This document shows, in pieces, positions 1 through 11,698 of a stretch of 64,000 nucleotides of DNA. The stretch lies in the NCBI GenBank assembly GCA_011799875.1, contig CM022299.1, positions 339,100,447 to 339,164,446 on the forward strand, in the 5' to 3' direction. The notes under the pieces are model-generated. The model made no database searches, was not told the origin of the DNA, and worked only from the letters and a program-made list of their open reading frames with translations. The translations under genes were made by a program, and so were the position numbers. The stretch comes from Thinopyrum elongatum (taxonomy: Eukaryota; Streptophyta; Magnoliopsida; Poales; Poaceae). How positions within the stretch are numbered: the stretch's first letter is position 1; each line of letters opens with the position of its first letter.

Positions 1-351
1 TCGAGAGAGAAGCCTCTAGTGAAAACTATGGCCCCGGGTCTATCTTTATCATATATAAAATCCAAAAATACCTTGCTGCAATTTATTTAACATTATTTTA
101 TTTTGTGTTTTTGTTTATCTATCTACAATTATCAGACTTGATCCTTGCAATTAACCGCCAAGGGATTGAGAACCCCTTGATCGCGTTGGGTGCAAGTATT
201 TGTTATTTTGTGTGTAGGTGCTGTTCACGAGGTCTTGCATGGTTCTACTGGATTGATAACCTTGGTTCTTAACTGAGGGAAATACTTATATGTACTATAC
301 TGCATCATCCTCTCCTCTTCGAGGAAATCCCAACGCAGCTCACAAGTAGTA
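1..351 (+). mobile_element. 3' end of a Gypsy-type LTR (window-edge fragment)
   Basis: This is the terminal part of an LTR of the same family as those at 13574-15125 and 3643-12642. The block from the GAGAGAAGCCTCTAGTG motif through CCCCTTGATCGCGTTGGG to AAATACTTAT is nearly colinear with 14770-15125. It ends CACAAGTAGTA at 351, where relatives end in TAGCA, so the canonical terminal CA has mutated. It resembles the plus-strand copy at 13574 more than the minus-strand copy, because both carry CTCTCCTCTTCGAGG near the end. The other flank lies outside the window, so solo LTR and full element cannot be told apart; the bases after it (352-356, GAGTC) would be the target-site duplication. Confidence 0.8.
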
Positions 352-1825
352 GAGTCGCCGAAATTTAATATAGGCTTGCTCTCATCACAAATGAGATTGC
401 CGGCTTAGGAAGGGAAGAGATGACCGACAAATTCATCATCAAGAAGATTGTTAGATCCTTGTATGGAAAATATGATACCGTGTGGACATTGATCCAAATG
501 ATGCCCAATTACAAAGATCTCAACCCTACGGAAGTCATTGGAAGAATTGTTGCTCTTGAGATGTCACTCAAGGACAAGGAGGAGCTCCACAACAAGTCAA
601 GTGCTGCATATAAAGCTTCAAGTGATGCTCCTACAACTTCAAATGACAAGCTAGAATCCAATGAGGAATTAAGCCTAATGGTGAAGAACTTCAACTCAAG
701 GCAGTATGAGCAAACACCATCAAGTCATGACCAAAATTGCTACAATTGTGGAAGACCCGGACACTACCCAATGAGTTTACCGCACCTCACAAGAAAAGAG
801 AAGACTCACCTAGAAGGAAGAGTAGAAGAGATGAATCACCTCATAGAGAGAGGAGGAGTAGAGATCATCGTTATGAACGAAGACCTTCTCGAAGAAACAA
901 GGAATCGGAAGGGAAATACAAGTCAACCAAGAGCTGATCTAGAAGAAGACATCAAGCTCATGTTGGTGAATGGGTTTCCGGCTTCGACCCCGACAACAAC
1001 TCCGAGAGAAGTTATCACTTCGACTGCGACTATAGTCAAGATAAAGGTGTTGCCGGACTTGGTCTATTATCCTCCAACTCTCATGATCTATTTGATTCAC
1101 CAAATGAAGGAAATGGAAGATTCTTCATGGCTAAAGTCTCCAAGGTATCACACCCCGAGTATCTTGATTTTAATAGTGATGAGGATGATTTGCTAGGTGA
1201 TGATGATTTGCTTGTTGATAAAACTAGTGATGTGAGCTATAATGAACTTGCTAATAATCATGATAGTCAAGATGAAACGAGTGACAATGCTAAGAAGGAG
1301 ATTGAGAGTTTAACTAAAGGACTAAATTGCTTCTAGTAGATCTCTTGATTCCATTAATGATTCTCTTAGCCAAGTTACACTTGAGCAAGAAACCACTTTA
1401 TTGAAAGGAATTATAGAGAAAGGTGTTTACAAGAGTCTTGCCGGGAGCAAGCAATTTGAGGAAATTGTACGGAAGCAAGGAAGACACCAGAAGAATCAAG
1501 GTGATGGTTTTGAAGGAAAGTTCAATGCCAATGCAGTTGAGTGGGAAGAAGATCAATATTCCAAGATGAAGTTTGTACCTCAACAAGAGAAGTATGATCC
1601 CACCTTTGAGGGAACACAAGCTCAAGATGATCTTCCACCACAAGACCACAAGCTAAAAGGCAAGGACAAGCTTCAAGAAGAGACTGACTCATTTGAAGAA
1701 CCACCTCGAGCTTTGGTCAAGTGGGTTCCTAAGGCCTCATCAAGTTCTACTTCATGGAGTGCTACCACAACTCCAAGGATTCCAATAAAATTGATGTGGG
1801 TCCCAAAGAAGAAGAACTAGAGAGT
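352..1825 (+). pseudogene. degenerate gag of an LTR retrotransposon (UBN2-like with zinc knuckle)
   Basis: Frames 420-1196, 737-937, 1127-1336 and 1401-1820 give one gag-like polypeptide broken by frameshifts near 765-775 and around 900-1130, and by a TAG at about 1336. The first piece has the helical look of a UBN2-type gag (IVRSLYGKYDTVWTLIQMM). It is followed by a zinc knuckle starting CYNCGRPGHY (about 738-767) whose fourth Cys is not visible, then an Arg/Ser/Glu-rich stretch. The last piece is charged and ends MWVPKKKN before TAG at 1818-1820. The start is lost because the LTR at 1-351 abuts it. It probably belongs to the old host element into which the 3643 LTR inserted. The gag assignment is fairly safe; the family is not. 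Confidence 0.6.
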
Positions 1826-3642
1826 TATTGAAGGTGACTCCACGAACAAACTTCATTCATGTTCATTCATGGCAAGGAATTGTGCAACCAACTTCAACAT
1901 TTTGCACTAGTTCATGGAGCCACAAACCCTTTTGTTGGTAAGACAAGGGACAAGGTATTCAATGTATTCATGGACATCATCATATGTGCATTTCACTCTA
2001 TGTCTACTGATATCTTTGTGTGTTACTTGTGGGACTGACCCATGTAGGTATTGAAAGTGCAAAACTCCAAGGATTGCTCCCAACTCTCGATGGTCTACAT
2101 TAACATTGAGCATCCACATCTACAATATCTACATGAAGTCATCATCGACAAAACCCAAGGTTAGTTCATCCCTCCTTGGGGGGATATCACATCTAGGGGG
2201 AGCTTTGCTCTAAGACTGAACACATAAATGCTTATGTAAAAGTGGCAACCCCACTTGTGCTTAAACGATGAGTATGACATATGATCAAATGTTCTCATTT
2301 GGCTCCTAAGTCAATATACTCATATATAGATGACCTAGTAATCGCCAATTATGTGATAGTTGCTAAAATTGGTTGTGCATGTTTGACACATATTTCATTT
2401 GATATTTTTATTGTGTGAGCATGTTGCAATGCATCTTTCTTCATTCGAGGACATCCATTTGTTGTTTTGATTGTATTGGTTTTTCTGTCCAAGTGGATGT
2501 ACTAGAATACCTAAGCACCGTCTCTAGCTATCTATCTCAACTTGTCTAAATTCATTCTTGCTATATCACAAAATTTGAAGAAGTCTTTTTCGAACCCTCC
2601 GGGTGAGGTGCACTCGGAGTCACCAATCTGTCAAAGACTAAACTCCAAAACCTTCTAAGTGTCTTTCGGTCTGACCAACTCACTCCCATTCGGTCTCACC
2701 GAAACCATTTGGACTGATCTGGCTTTTCATCTCAGTGTAACTGAACTGAACTGTCTCGGAGTCACCGATGTGTGGTACTGCAAGCAGTTACGCATATCGG
2801 TGCCACCGATCCGTTTCACTCGGAGCCACCGACAGCTGATGGGTATATATATATATATATGCCGCATGCACGTATTCTCAATCGTTTCATCACCACACCC
2901 CACAGCTAGCATCCCCATAGTCTCTAGACAGTCGTCGTTCCGTCCAGTGCGCCCTTGCCATTGGATTACACGACCGTTAATGGAAATCTCTCCCTCCGTT
3001 GCCGCCGTAGAGGATTCGCGCCAAGTTAGGGTAAAATCCGACCCCCTTGTGCTTCTATTTGTGATTCAATGCAGTAGGGTTCTTGCCATGATTCTTGCCA
3101 TGGTTTGCAAATCTCTATTCCCTATATGAATTCTGTAGATTAGATGCGAGCAAAATTTTAGGTTTAAGTTTCCACCGAATACATCTCAGACCGATCGATC
3201 TAAAAATCTTGGAGTCGCCGATTTGGCTTTGGCCATTGCACTAGTACGTCTTGGTGCTACCTAGTTTTACTGATCGGTGAGGCCGTGATAAAGTTTCTGT
3301 GAAACCCTAGCATCTCGGAGAGACTGAACCACATATCGGTCTGACCGAAACTGTGTGCCAAATTTCTGTTGAGTGCTTCGGTATCACCGAAATGATCAAC
3401 TCGGTGGATCCAATATGTCTTCTGTGAAAACATGAAACTAAGATTTGAACTCAATTTTTTTTCAAAAACCAGCTGCAGTTTGTGATGAATCATCTATTCT
3501 ACCCATACCCATCTACTTCACAGGTCTGCTTGCAAGATTTCAGATGCAGGTGATAGCCAGAATAGGTCAAAGTAGCATAGTGTTGACTTGAGTGCAAGTT
3601 CTAGTTATGAGGAGAGCTATCATGAACGAGAAAGAAGTTCTC
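1826..3642 (+). other. non-coding stretch of the old host element
   Basis: No convincing ORF is seen. A polypurine-like run (TAGGGGGAGC, about 2194-2203) occurs after a CT-rich stretch and could be the PPT of the element whose gag lies upstream. A (TA)n microsatellite occurs at about 2845-2860. The last 40 bases before 3643 read in frame with the charged ORF that resumes at 12648 on the far side of the inserted LTR, so coding sequence restarts at about 3590. Confidence 0.4.
2610..3415 (+). repeat. dispersed CGGT-N4-ACCG palindrome-like motif
   Basis: At least ten variants of a short partly palindromic motif are scattered here, for example TCGGTCTCACCGAAA (about 2690), TCGGAGTCACCGATG (about 2757), TCGGTGCCACCGATC (about 2799), TCGGTCTGACCGAAA (about 3335) and TCGGTATCACCGAAA (about 3380). 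The core is CGG[T/A]NNNACCG with irregular spacing. I do not know a function; dense motif arrays of this sort sit in the regulatory or untranslated parts of some grass LTR elements. Confidence 0.5.
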
Positions 3643-4269
3643 TGATACGTCTCCAACGTATCTATAATTTTTTATTGTTCCATGCTATTATATTATCAAC
3701 CTTGGATGTTTTATATGCATTATTATGCAATTTTATATCATTTTTTGGGACTAACCTATTAACTTAGTGCCCAGTGCCAGTTGCTATTTTTTCCTTGTTT
3801 TTGTCTTTACAAAAAATAAATACCAAATGAAATGAAACTTATTGACAATTTTTCTTGGACCACAAGACACCCTGGAAGCTTCGAGAGGAGGTCAGAAGAG
3901 CCATGAGGTGACCACAAGCTCGTAGGGCGCGCCCTAGGCGCCTCCCAAGCTTGTGGGCCCTCTGTTGCCCCTCGAGCCCTAATTCTTCTTCTATAAATAC
4001 CCAAATAATCACCATAGACCAGAGCGCACACCAAAATTACTTTTCCGCCGCCGGAAGTTTCTATCTTCGTGAGATTTCATTTGGGGACCTTTTTCGGTAC
4101 TCTGCCGGAGGGGGGTTCGACCACGGAGAGCTTCTACATCAACATTGATGCCCTTCCGATGATGTGTGAGTAGTTTACCACAGACCTACGAGTCCATAGC
4201 TAGTAGCTAGATAGCTTCTTCTCTCTATTTGATCTTCAATACAATGTTCTCCTCGATGTTCTTGGAGAT

Positions 4270-5830
4270 TGCTAATTCTTGAGCTTGCGTCGGTTTTTCC
4301 CTCGAAGGTTGAGCTAAGTATTTCCCTCAGTTTGAGAACCAAGGTATCAATCCAGTAGGAGGAACACACAAGTCACTAATGGTTGCACCTACACAAACAA
4401 GCAAATACATGCACCCAACGCGATAAAGGGATTGTCAATCCCTTCACGGTTATTTGCAAGGATGTGATCTGATAGAGATAGGTATAAAAGATAAATAAAA
4501 GTGCAAAATAAATAAAGGTAAATAAATTGCAGCAAGGTATTTTTGGGTTTTTGGTTTTATAGATCTGAAAATATGATAAAAATAGACCCAGGGTCATAGT
4601 TTTTTACTAGAGGCTTCTCTCTTGAAAGAACGCATACGGAGGGTAAACAAATTACTGTTGAGCAATTGATAGAAACACGCAAAGTTATGACGATATCTAA
4701 GGTAATGATCATGAATATAGGCATCACGTCCGTGACAAGTAGACCGACTCCTGCCTGCATCTACTACTATTACTCCACACATCGACCGCAATCCAGCATG
4801 CATTTAGTGTATTAAGTTAACAAGAATGTAGTAACGCCTTAAGCAAGATGAGATGATGCAGAGGGATAGATCCAATCAATATGGAATAAACCCTGACTTT
4901 TTATCCTTAATGGCAACAAGACAAATACGTGCCTCGCTACCCCTTCTGTCACTGGCTGAGGACACCGCAAGATTGAACCCATTACAAAGCACCTCTCCCA
5001 TTGCATGAAAAATCAATCTAGTTGGCCAAACCTAATCAATAGATCAGAGAGAAATATAAAGTTATCTTAATCAAGCATAAAAGAGTTCAGAGAACACTCA
5101 AATAATATTCATAGATAATCTGATCATAAATCCACAATTCATCGGATCTCAACAAACGCACCCCCAAAGAAGATTACATCAATTAGAACTGCAAGAACAT
5201 CGAGGAGAACATTGTATTGAAGATCAAAGAGAGAGAAGAAGCCATCTAGCTACTGGCTATGGACCAGTAGGTGTATGGTAAACTACTCACACATCATCGG
5301 AAGGGCAGGAAGGTTGATATAGAGGCCCTCTGTGATCGAATCCCCCTGCGGCAGAGTACCAGAACAGGTCTCCAGATGGGATCTCACAAGGACAGAAACT
5401 TGCGGCGGTGGAAAAGTATTTTTGGTGTGCCCTCTGTTATATGGGGAATATTTGGGTATATGGAGCTGAGATTAGGGTTAGAGGTGCCACGGTGGGCCCA
5501 CAAGCTCAGGAGGTGCCAAACCCCCTAGGGTGTGGCCTCCAGGCTTCTGGCCCATCTTTGGCTCTTCTGGATTCCTTCCGGAGCTTCCTAGGTGTCTTCT
5601 GGTCCAAGAAAAATCGTCAAAAAGTTTCGCTCTGTTTGGACTCCGTTTGGTATTGATTTTCAATAAAAGACAAAATCATGGAAAAAACAACAACTGGCAC
5701 TGGGCACTAGGTGAATAGGTTAGTCCCAAAAATGATATAAAATAGCATAATAATGCATATAAAGCATCCAAGATGGATAATATAAGAGCATGGAACAATC
5801 AAAAATTATAGATACGTTGGAGACATATCA
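4270..5830 (-). repeat. 3' LTR of the minus-strand element
   Basis: 1561 bp. Read on the minus strand it runs from TGATATGTCTCCAACGTATC (5830 downward) to TAGCA (4274-4270). It pairs with 10117-11698. By eye the two differ by many point changes and small indels, so the insertion is not recent. Upstream on the minus strand is the internal 3' end with the conserved CTACTCGAGGATGAGCAGG motif just before the LTR. Confidence 0.9.
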
Positions 5831-7046
5831 AGCATACCCAAGCTTAATTCCTGCTCATCCTCGAGTAGGTAAATGATAAAAACAAAAGTTTAGATGTGGA
5901 ATGCTACTTAACATGTTTATCATGTAATCTTTGTTTATTGTGGCATGAATATTCAGATCCATAAGATTCAAAAAAAAGTTTAATATTGACATAAAAACAA
6001 TAATCCTCAAGCATACTAATAAAGCAATCATGTCTTCTCAAAATATTATGGCTAAAGAAAGATATCCGTACAAAATCATATAATCTTGTCATGCTCTATC
6101 TTCATAACACAAAGTATTTATCATGCACAACCCCGATGACAAGCCAAGCAATTGGTTCATACTTTAACGCTTTTAAACTTTTTCAACTCTCACGCAATAC
6201 ATGAGCGTGAGCCATGGATATAGCACTATGGGTGGAATAGAATATGATGATGAAGGTTGTGTAGAGAAGACAAAAAAAGAGGAGAAAGTCTCACATTGAT
6301 GAGGCTAATCAATGGGCTATGGAGATGCCCATCAATTGATGTCAATGCAAGGAGTAGGGATTTCCATGCAACGGGTGCACTAGAGCTATAAGTATATGAA
6401 AGCTCAAAAGAAAACTAAGTGGGTGTGCATCCAACTTGCTTGCTAATGAAGACCTAGGGCAATTCAAGGAAGCCCATCATTGGAATATACAAGCCAAGTT
6501 CTATAATGAAAATTTCCCACTAGTAATATACGAAAGTGACAAAATAGGAGACTCTCTATCATGAAGAACATGGTACTACTTTGAAGCACAAGTGTGGAAA
6601 AGGATAGTAACATTGTCCCTTCTCTATTTTTCTCTCATTTTTATTTTTTTTCCTTTTTTCCTTTTCTTTTTTTTATTTTGGGCTCTTTGGCCTTTTTTTT
6701 TATTTTGGTCTCTTTGGCCTCTTTTTTATTTTAAGTCCGGAGTCTCATCCCGACTTGTGGGGGAATCATAGTCTCCATCATCCTTTCCTCACATGGGACA
6801 ATGCTCTAATAATGATGATCATCACACTTTTATTTACTTACAACTCAAGAATTACAACTCGATACTAGAACAAAAATATGACTCTATGAATTCCTCCAGC
6901 GGTGTACCGGGATGTGCAACGATCTAGCGTGACATGTATAAAAAATATGAACGGTGGCCTAGCCACAAATACTATGTCAACTATATGATCATGCAAAGCA
7001 ATATGACAATGATGGTATGTGTCATAATAAAACATAACGGTGGAAG

Positions 7047-7253
7047 TTGCATGGCAATATATCTCGGAATGGCTATGGAAATGCCATAATAGGTAGGTAT
7101 GGTGGCTGTTTTGAGGAAGATATAAGGTGGCTTATGTGTGAAAGAGCGTATCATATCATGGAGTTTGGATGCACCGGCAAAGTTTGCACCAACTCTCAAG
7201 GTGAGAAAGGGCAATGCACGGTGCCAAAGAGGCTAGCAATGATGGAAGAGTGA
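7047..7253 (+). CDS. antisense ORF of the pol-less element, shorter copy
   Basis: 68 codons on the strand opposite to the element. The core from HGNISRNGYGNAIIGR to VPKRLA (63 residues) matches the antisense ORF 17524-17892 of the plus-strand relative at 52 of 63 positions by eye. The product is Gly/Cys-rich with several conserved Cys (CFEED, LMC, GCT, VCT, GQC). Here it ends early after a frameshift just past KRLA, whereas the other copy runs on. I do not recognise the protein. Antisense ORFs are known in some plant Gypsy elements such as maize Grande. It could be a by-product of nucleotide conservation, so it is reported as a candidate only. Confidence 0.3.
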   Translation: MHGNISRNGYGNAIIGRYGGCFEEDIRWLMCERAYHIMEFGCTGKVCTNSQGEKGQCTVPKRLAMMEE

Positions 7254-8011
7254 TAGTGCGTATAATCCATGGACTCAGCATTAGTCATAAAGAAAGCACG
7301 TACTTATTGCAAAAGATTTTTAGCTCTCGAAACAAAGTACTACTACGCATGCTCCTAGGGGGATAGATTGGTAGGAAAATACCATTGCTCGTCCCCGACA
7401 GCCACTCATAAGGAAGACAATAAAAAATAAATCATTCTCTAACTTCATCGCATAACGAGAGACCATACGTGCATGCTTCGGGAATCACAAACCTTAACAC
7501 AAATATTCTTACTAAACCACAATTACTCACTAGCATGACTCTAATATCACCATCTTTATATCTAAAAACAAATGCAAGGAATCAAACTTCTCATATATTC
7601 AATGATCTTCATGAAATTTTTTATTATATCCCTCTTGAATACCCATCATATTAGGACTAAATTCATAACCTAAGCAAATTGTGACACTATTTTTAAGACT
7701 CTCCAAATAATATAAGTGAAGCATGAGAGTACATCAATTTCTTCAAAATAAAACCATCGCCGTGCTCTAAAAAGATATAAGTGAAGCACTAGAGCAACTA
7801 CCTAACTCAGAAGATATAAGTGAAGCACATAGAGTATTCTAATAAATTCACGATTAATGTGTGTCCCTCTCAAAAGGTGTGTACAGCAAGGATGATTGTG
7901 GCAAACTAAAAATCAAAGACTCATATAATACAAGATGCTCCAAGCAAAACACATATCATGTGGTGAATAAAAATATAGCCTCAAGTAATTTACCGATGGA
8001 TTGAAGACAAA

Positions 8012-8103
8012 AGAGGGGATGCCATCCGGGGCATCCCCAAGCTTAGATGCTTGGTTGTCCTTGAATATTTCCTTGGGGTGCCTTGGGCATCCCCAAGATT
8101 AGG
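8012..8103 (-). repeat. conserved hairpin cluster in the element interior
   Basis: On the element strand this reads as two adjacent foldbacks. One uses CTTGGGGATGCC with GGCACCCCAAGG, the other GGGGATGCC with GGCATCCCC around a 6-nt loop. A shorter CCAAGCATCTAAGCTTGG foldback lies between them. The same arrangement recurs at 16793-16880 in the plus-strand relative with base changes. Confidence 0.55.
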
Positions 8104-8652
8104 CTCGTGCCACTCCTTATTCCGTAGTCCATCGAAACTTCACCCAAAACTTGAAAACTTCACAACACAAAACTCAACAAAAAACTCGTGAGATCCGTTA
8201 GTATGATAAACCAAAATCTCCACTTTTAGGTACTGTTGTGAACTCATTCCAATTTTGTATTTGCATTATATATATTATATTCTAACTTCTCCATGGCTCA
8301 TACCCCCTGATACTACCCATAGATCCATCAAAATAAGGAAACAACAACGAAAACAGAATCTGTCAAAAACAGAACAGTCTGTAAAGACCCAAATTATAGT
8401 CATAGTTCTATAAGACCAAAACGTCTGAAAAATTAGGAAAACGCAGAAAATATATATATATATATTGTGTAAAAAATTCTGAGGTTTTTGCACGTTCCAT
8501 AAGATTTTAAAAATTCCGCTACTAGACGCAAAAGTATCTGTTTTTCAACAAAATCAAATCAATTATCATCCAAAACATCCCAAAGGTCTTACTTGGCTCA
8601 TACACTAATTAAAACATTAAAACACAATCATAACAGAGGTATAATTGCATAT

Positions 8653-9892
8653 TTATTGAAATACAGGACCAAAACAAAAAACATAAAATAAAATTGGGTT
8701 GCCTCCCAAGAAGCGATATTGTTTTACGCCCCTAGCTGGGCATATTGCATAGATCTGGGTATTGTCATCTTTGGTATTCAATCCATAAGTGGCCCTCATA
8801 ATAGATTCATATGGCAACTTAATTTTCTTTCTTGGAAAGTGTTCCATGCCCTTCCTTAACGAAATTTAAATCTACGGTTTCCTTCTTTCATATAAATAAT
8901 TGCACCAATCGTTCTAAGGAAAGGTCTACCAAGAATAATAGGGCATGTAGGATTGCAATCTATATCAAGCACAATTAAATCTATAGGCACATAATTCCTA
9001 TTTGCAACAATAAGAACATCATTAATCCTTCTCATAGGTTTCTTAATGGTGGAATCCGCTAAGTGCAAATTTAAAGAGCAATCATCAAGTTTATGGAGAC
9101 CTAGCACATCACAAAAGTTTTTGGAATAGTGGAAACACTAGTACCCAAATCACACAAAGCATTGCACTCATAATCTTTAATATTAATTTTAATAGTAGGT
9201 TCCCATTCATCATAAAGCTTTCTAGGGATTGAAACTTCCAACTCAAGTTTTTCTTCAAACGATTTCATCATAGCATCAACGATATGTTTAGTAAAAGCTT
9301 TATTTTGATTATAAGCAGGAGGTGAATTAAGCATAGATTGTAACAAGGAAATACAATAAATCAAAGAACAATTAGCATAATTAAAGTCCTTGAAATCCAA
9401 AAGAGTGGGCTCATCACTAGTTAAAGTTTTGACCTCGCCAAAACCACTTTTATCAATTTTTTCATTAAGATCTTCACTCTCCAAATTAGGACGCCTTCTA
9501 GCTAAATTTGACTCATCTCCAGTCCCTTCTTTATCAAGATTTATATTGGCAAACAAAGATTCAATAGGAGTCACACCAATCACTTTAAGATCTTCATCAT
9601 GATCAAAAGATTCTGGTTTAGCAGCCATCCTATTTATTAACGTAGTTTGTTTATCGGAAATTTGGCCTACTAAATTTTCTATATGAACAAGTTGAGATTT
9701 AAGACCAATAACTTCCTTATTAAAATCATCAAGCTCTTTATTAATATACTCAATCATAGTAGTTTTTTCTTTAAGTTCGTTCCTAAAGAAACTATGATGC
9801 TCAAATTGTAAAGACATGAAGCTTTTTGCATTATTTTAAATTTCTTCCAACTTTCTTTGGTAAAGATCAAGACCTTTAGATTGAGGCATCAT
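8653..9892 (-). pseudogene. gag-linker and aspartic protease remnant of the pol-less Gypsy element
   Basis: The minus-strand frame opens with two ATGs at 9892-9887, has a TAA at 9838-9836, runs to 9101, shifts frame near 9105 and continues to 8856, with a last piece to 8653. Early residues form a heptad-like coiled-coil segment (IEYINKELDDFNKEVIGLK). A retropepsin-like segment follows: CDLGTSVSTIPKTF at the frameshift, with a D-x-G-T motif in place of the usual DSG/DTG, and the characteristic ILGRPFLRTIGA near the end. This is the Athila-like gag-protease arrangement. The N-terminal gag seen in the 13574 copy is missing, because only about 195 bp separate the primer site from this start. There is no RT, RNase H or integrase after it. 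Confidence 0.75.
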
Positions 9893-10086
9893 GACAAAGC
9901 AAGCAATCTAGCACACAAGCAAACAAAAAGATGAACAGAAAGAAGGCAAATAAAGGGCAAATATTTTTGTGTTTTTCTGAAAACATTTTAGAAGTGCGGG
10001 AGAAGAAAACAAGAGGCAAATGGCGAATAATGTAAATGCAAGAGATGAGAGTTTATGATGGGTACTTGGTAGGCTTTATGTAGATC

Positions 10087-10105
10087 CTCCCCGACAACGG
10101 CACGA
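10087..10105 (-). other. degenerate primer binding site (tRNA-Asp type)
   Basis: The plus strand reads CTCCCCGACAACGGCACGA, the reverse complement of the tRNA-Asp-type primer site seen intact at 15137-15154 with three changes. It lies about 12 bases from the 5' LTR edge at 10117, as in the other copy. Confidence 0.75.
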
Positions 10106-10116
10106 GAAATTCTTCC

Positions 10117-11698
10117 TGCTACTTCTTGAGCTGGCGTTGGTTTTTCCCTTGAAGAGGAAAGGGTGATGCAGCAAAGTAGAGATAAGTATTTCCCTCAGTT
10201 TGAGAACCAAGGTATCAATCCAACAGGAGGAACACACAAGTCACCAATGGTTGCACCTACACAAACAAACAAATACTTGCACCCAACGCGATAAAGGGGT
10301 TGTCAATCCCTTCACAGTTATTTGCAAGGATGAGATCTGATAGAGATAGGTATAAAAGATAAATAAAAGTGCAAAATAAATTAAAGGTAAATAAATTGCC
10401 GCAAGGTATTTCTGGGTTTTTGGTTTTATAGATATAAAAATATGATAAAAATAGACCCAGGGGCCATAGTTTTCACTAGAGGCTTCTCTCTTGAAAGAAC
10501 GCATACGGTGGGTAAACAAATTACTGTTGAGCAATTGATAGAAAAGCGCAAAGTTATGACGTTAATAAGGCAATGATCATGAATATAGGCATCACGTCCG
10601 TGACAAGTAGACCGACTCCTGCCTGCATCTACTACTATTACTCCACACATCGACCGCTATCCAGCATGCATCTAGTGTATTTAGTTAACTAGAACGGAGT
10701 AACGCCTAAAGCAAGATGACATGATGTAGAGGGATAGATCCAATCAATATGGAATAAACCCCACCTTTTTATCCTTAATGGCAACAATACAAATACGTGC
10801 CTCACTACGCCTTCTGTCACTGGGTAAGGACACCGCAAGATTGAACCCATTACAAAGCACCTCTCCCATTGCAAGAAAAATCAATCTAGTTGGTCAAACC
10901 AAATCAATAGATCGGAGTTAAATACAAAGCTATCTTAATCATGAATAAAAGAGTTCAGAGAAGACTCAAATAATATTCATAGATAATCTGATCATAAATC
11001 CACAATTTATCGGATCTCAACAAACGCACCGCAAAAGAAGATTACATCGAATAGAACTCCAAGAACATCGAGGAGAACATTGTATTGAAGATCAAAGAGA
11101 GAGAAGAAGCCATCTAGCTACTAGCTATGGACCCATAGGTCTGTGGTAAACTACTCAGACATCATCGGAAGGGCAGAAAGGTTGATGTAGAGGCCCTCCA
11201 TGATCGAATCTCCCTCCGGCGGAGTACCACAACAGGTCTCCAGACGGGGTCTCACGAGGACAGAAACTTGCGGCGGCGGAAAAGTATTTTGGTGTGCCCT
11301 CTGGTATATGGGGAATATTTGGGTATTTATGGAGCTAGGATTAGGGTTAGAAGTGCCACAGTGGGCACACAAGCTCGGGAGGTGCGCCCCCCTAGGGCGC
11401 GGCCTTCAGGCTTGTGGCCCATCCGTGGCTCTTCTAGCCTCCTCCCGAAGCTTCCTAGGTGTCTTCTGGTCCAAGAAAAATTGTCGAAAAGTTTCGTTCC
11501 GTTTGGACTCCGTTTGGTATTGATTTTCTGTAAAAGACAAAAACAAGAAAAAAATAGCAACTGGCACTGGGCACTAGGTTAATAGGTTAGTCCCAAAAAA
11601 TGATATAAAATAGCATAATAATGCATATAAAACATCCAAGATGGATAATATAATAGCATGGAACAATAAAAAATTATAGATGCGTTGGAGACGTATCA
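10117..11698 (-). repeat. 5' LTR of the minus-strand element
   Basis: 1582 bp. It starts (minus strand) TGATACGTCTCCAACGCATC at 11698 and ends TAGCA at 10117. A TATA-like CATAAATACCC on the minus strand at 11331-11321 is the likely LTR promoter. It is flanked outside by GAGAT at 11699-11703. Confidence 0.9.

Larger units (their letters stand above)
5831..8640 (-). other. long non-coding internal region of the pol-less element
   Basis: About 2.8 kb with no sense ORF of note. It is largely alignable with 16110-18968 of the plus-strand relative. It contains an antisense ORF (7047-7253), three copies of a GATATAAGTGAAGCAC motif (about 7706, 7773, 7816), a hairpin cluster (8012-8103), a poly-T/poly-C rich patch (6610-6740) and a (TA)n tract (8449-8465). 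Conservation of a long non-coding block between two diverged copies suggests cis functions such as packaging or priming, but this is inference. Confidence 0.6.
4270..11698 (-). mobile_element. complete non-autonomous Gypsy-like element (TSD GAGAT)
   Basis: This is a full element of 7429 bp on the minus strand: 5' LTR 10117-11698, primer site 10087-10105, a protease-bearing coding remnant 8653-9892, about 2.8 kb of non-coding DNA, then 3' LTR 4270-5830. The flanks are perfect duplications, GAGAT at 4265-4269 and 11699-11703. Both LTRs begin TGATA and end TAGCA. No reverse transcriptase, RNase H or integrase is visible, so movement would need enzymes from a partner. Size, LTR length and lack of pol fit what I recall of Sabrina-like Triticeae elements, but the name is a guess. 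The element sits inside an older LTR of its own family. Confidence 0.92.

Noticed and set aside
8275..8493. Minus-strand 72-codon frame in the element interior
   Set aside because: It is AT-rich, includes the (TA)n tract and is not kept in the related copy.
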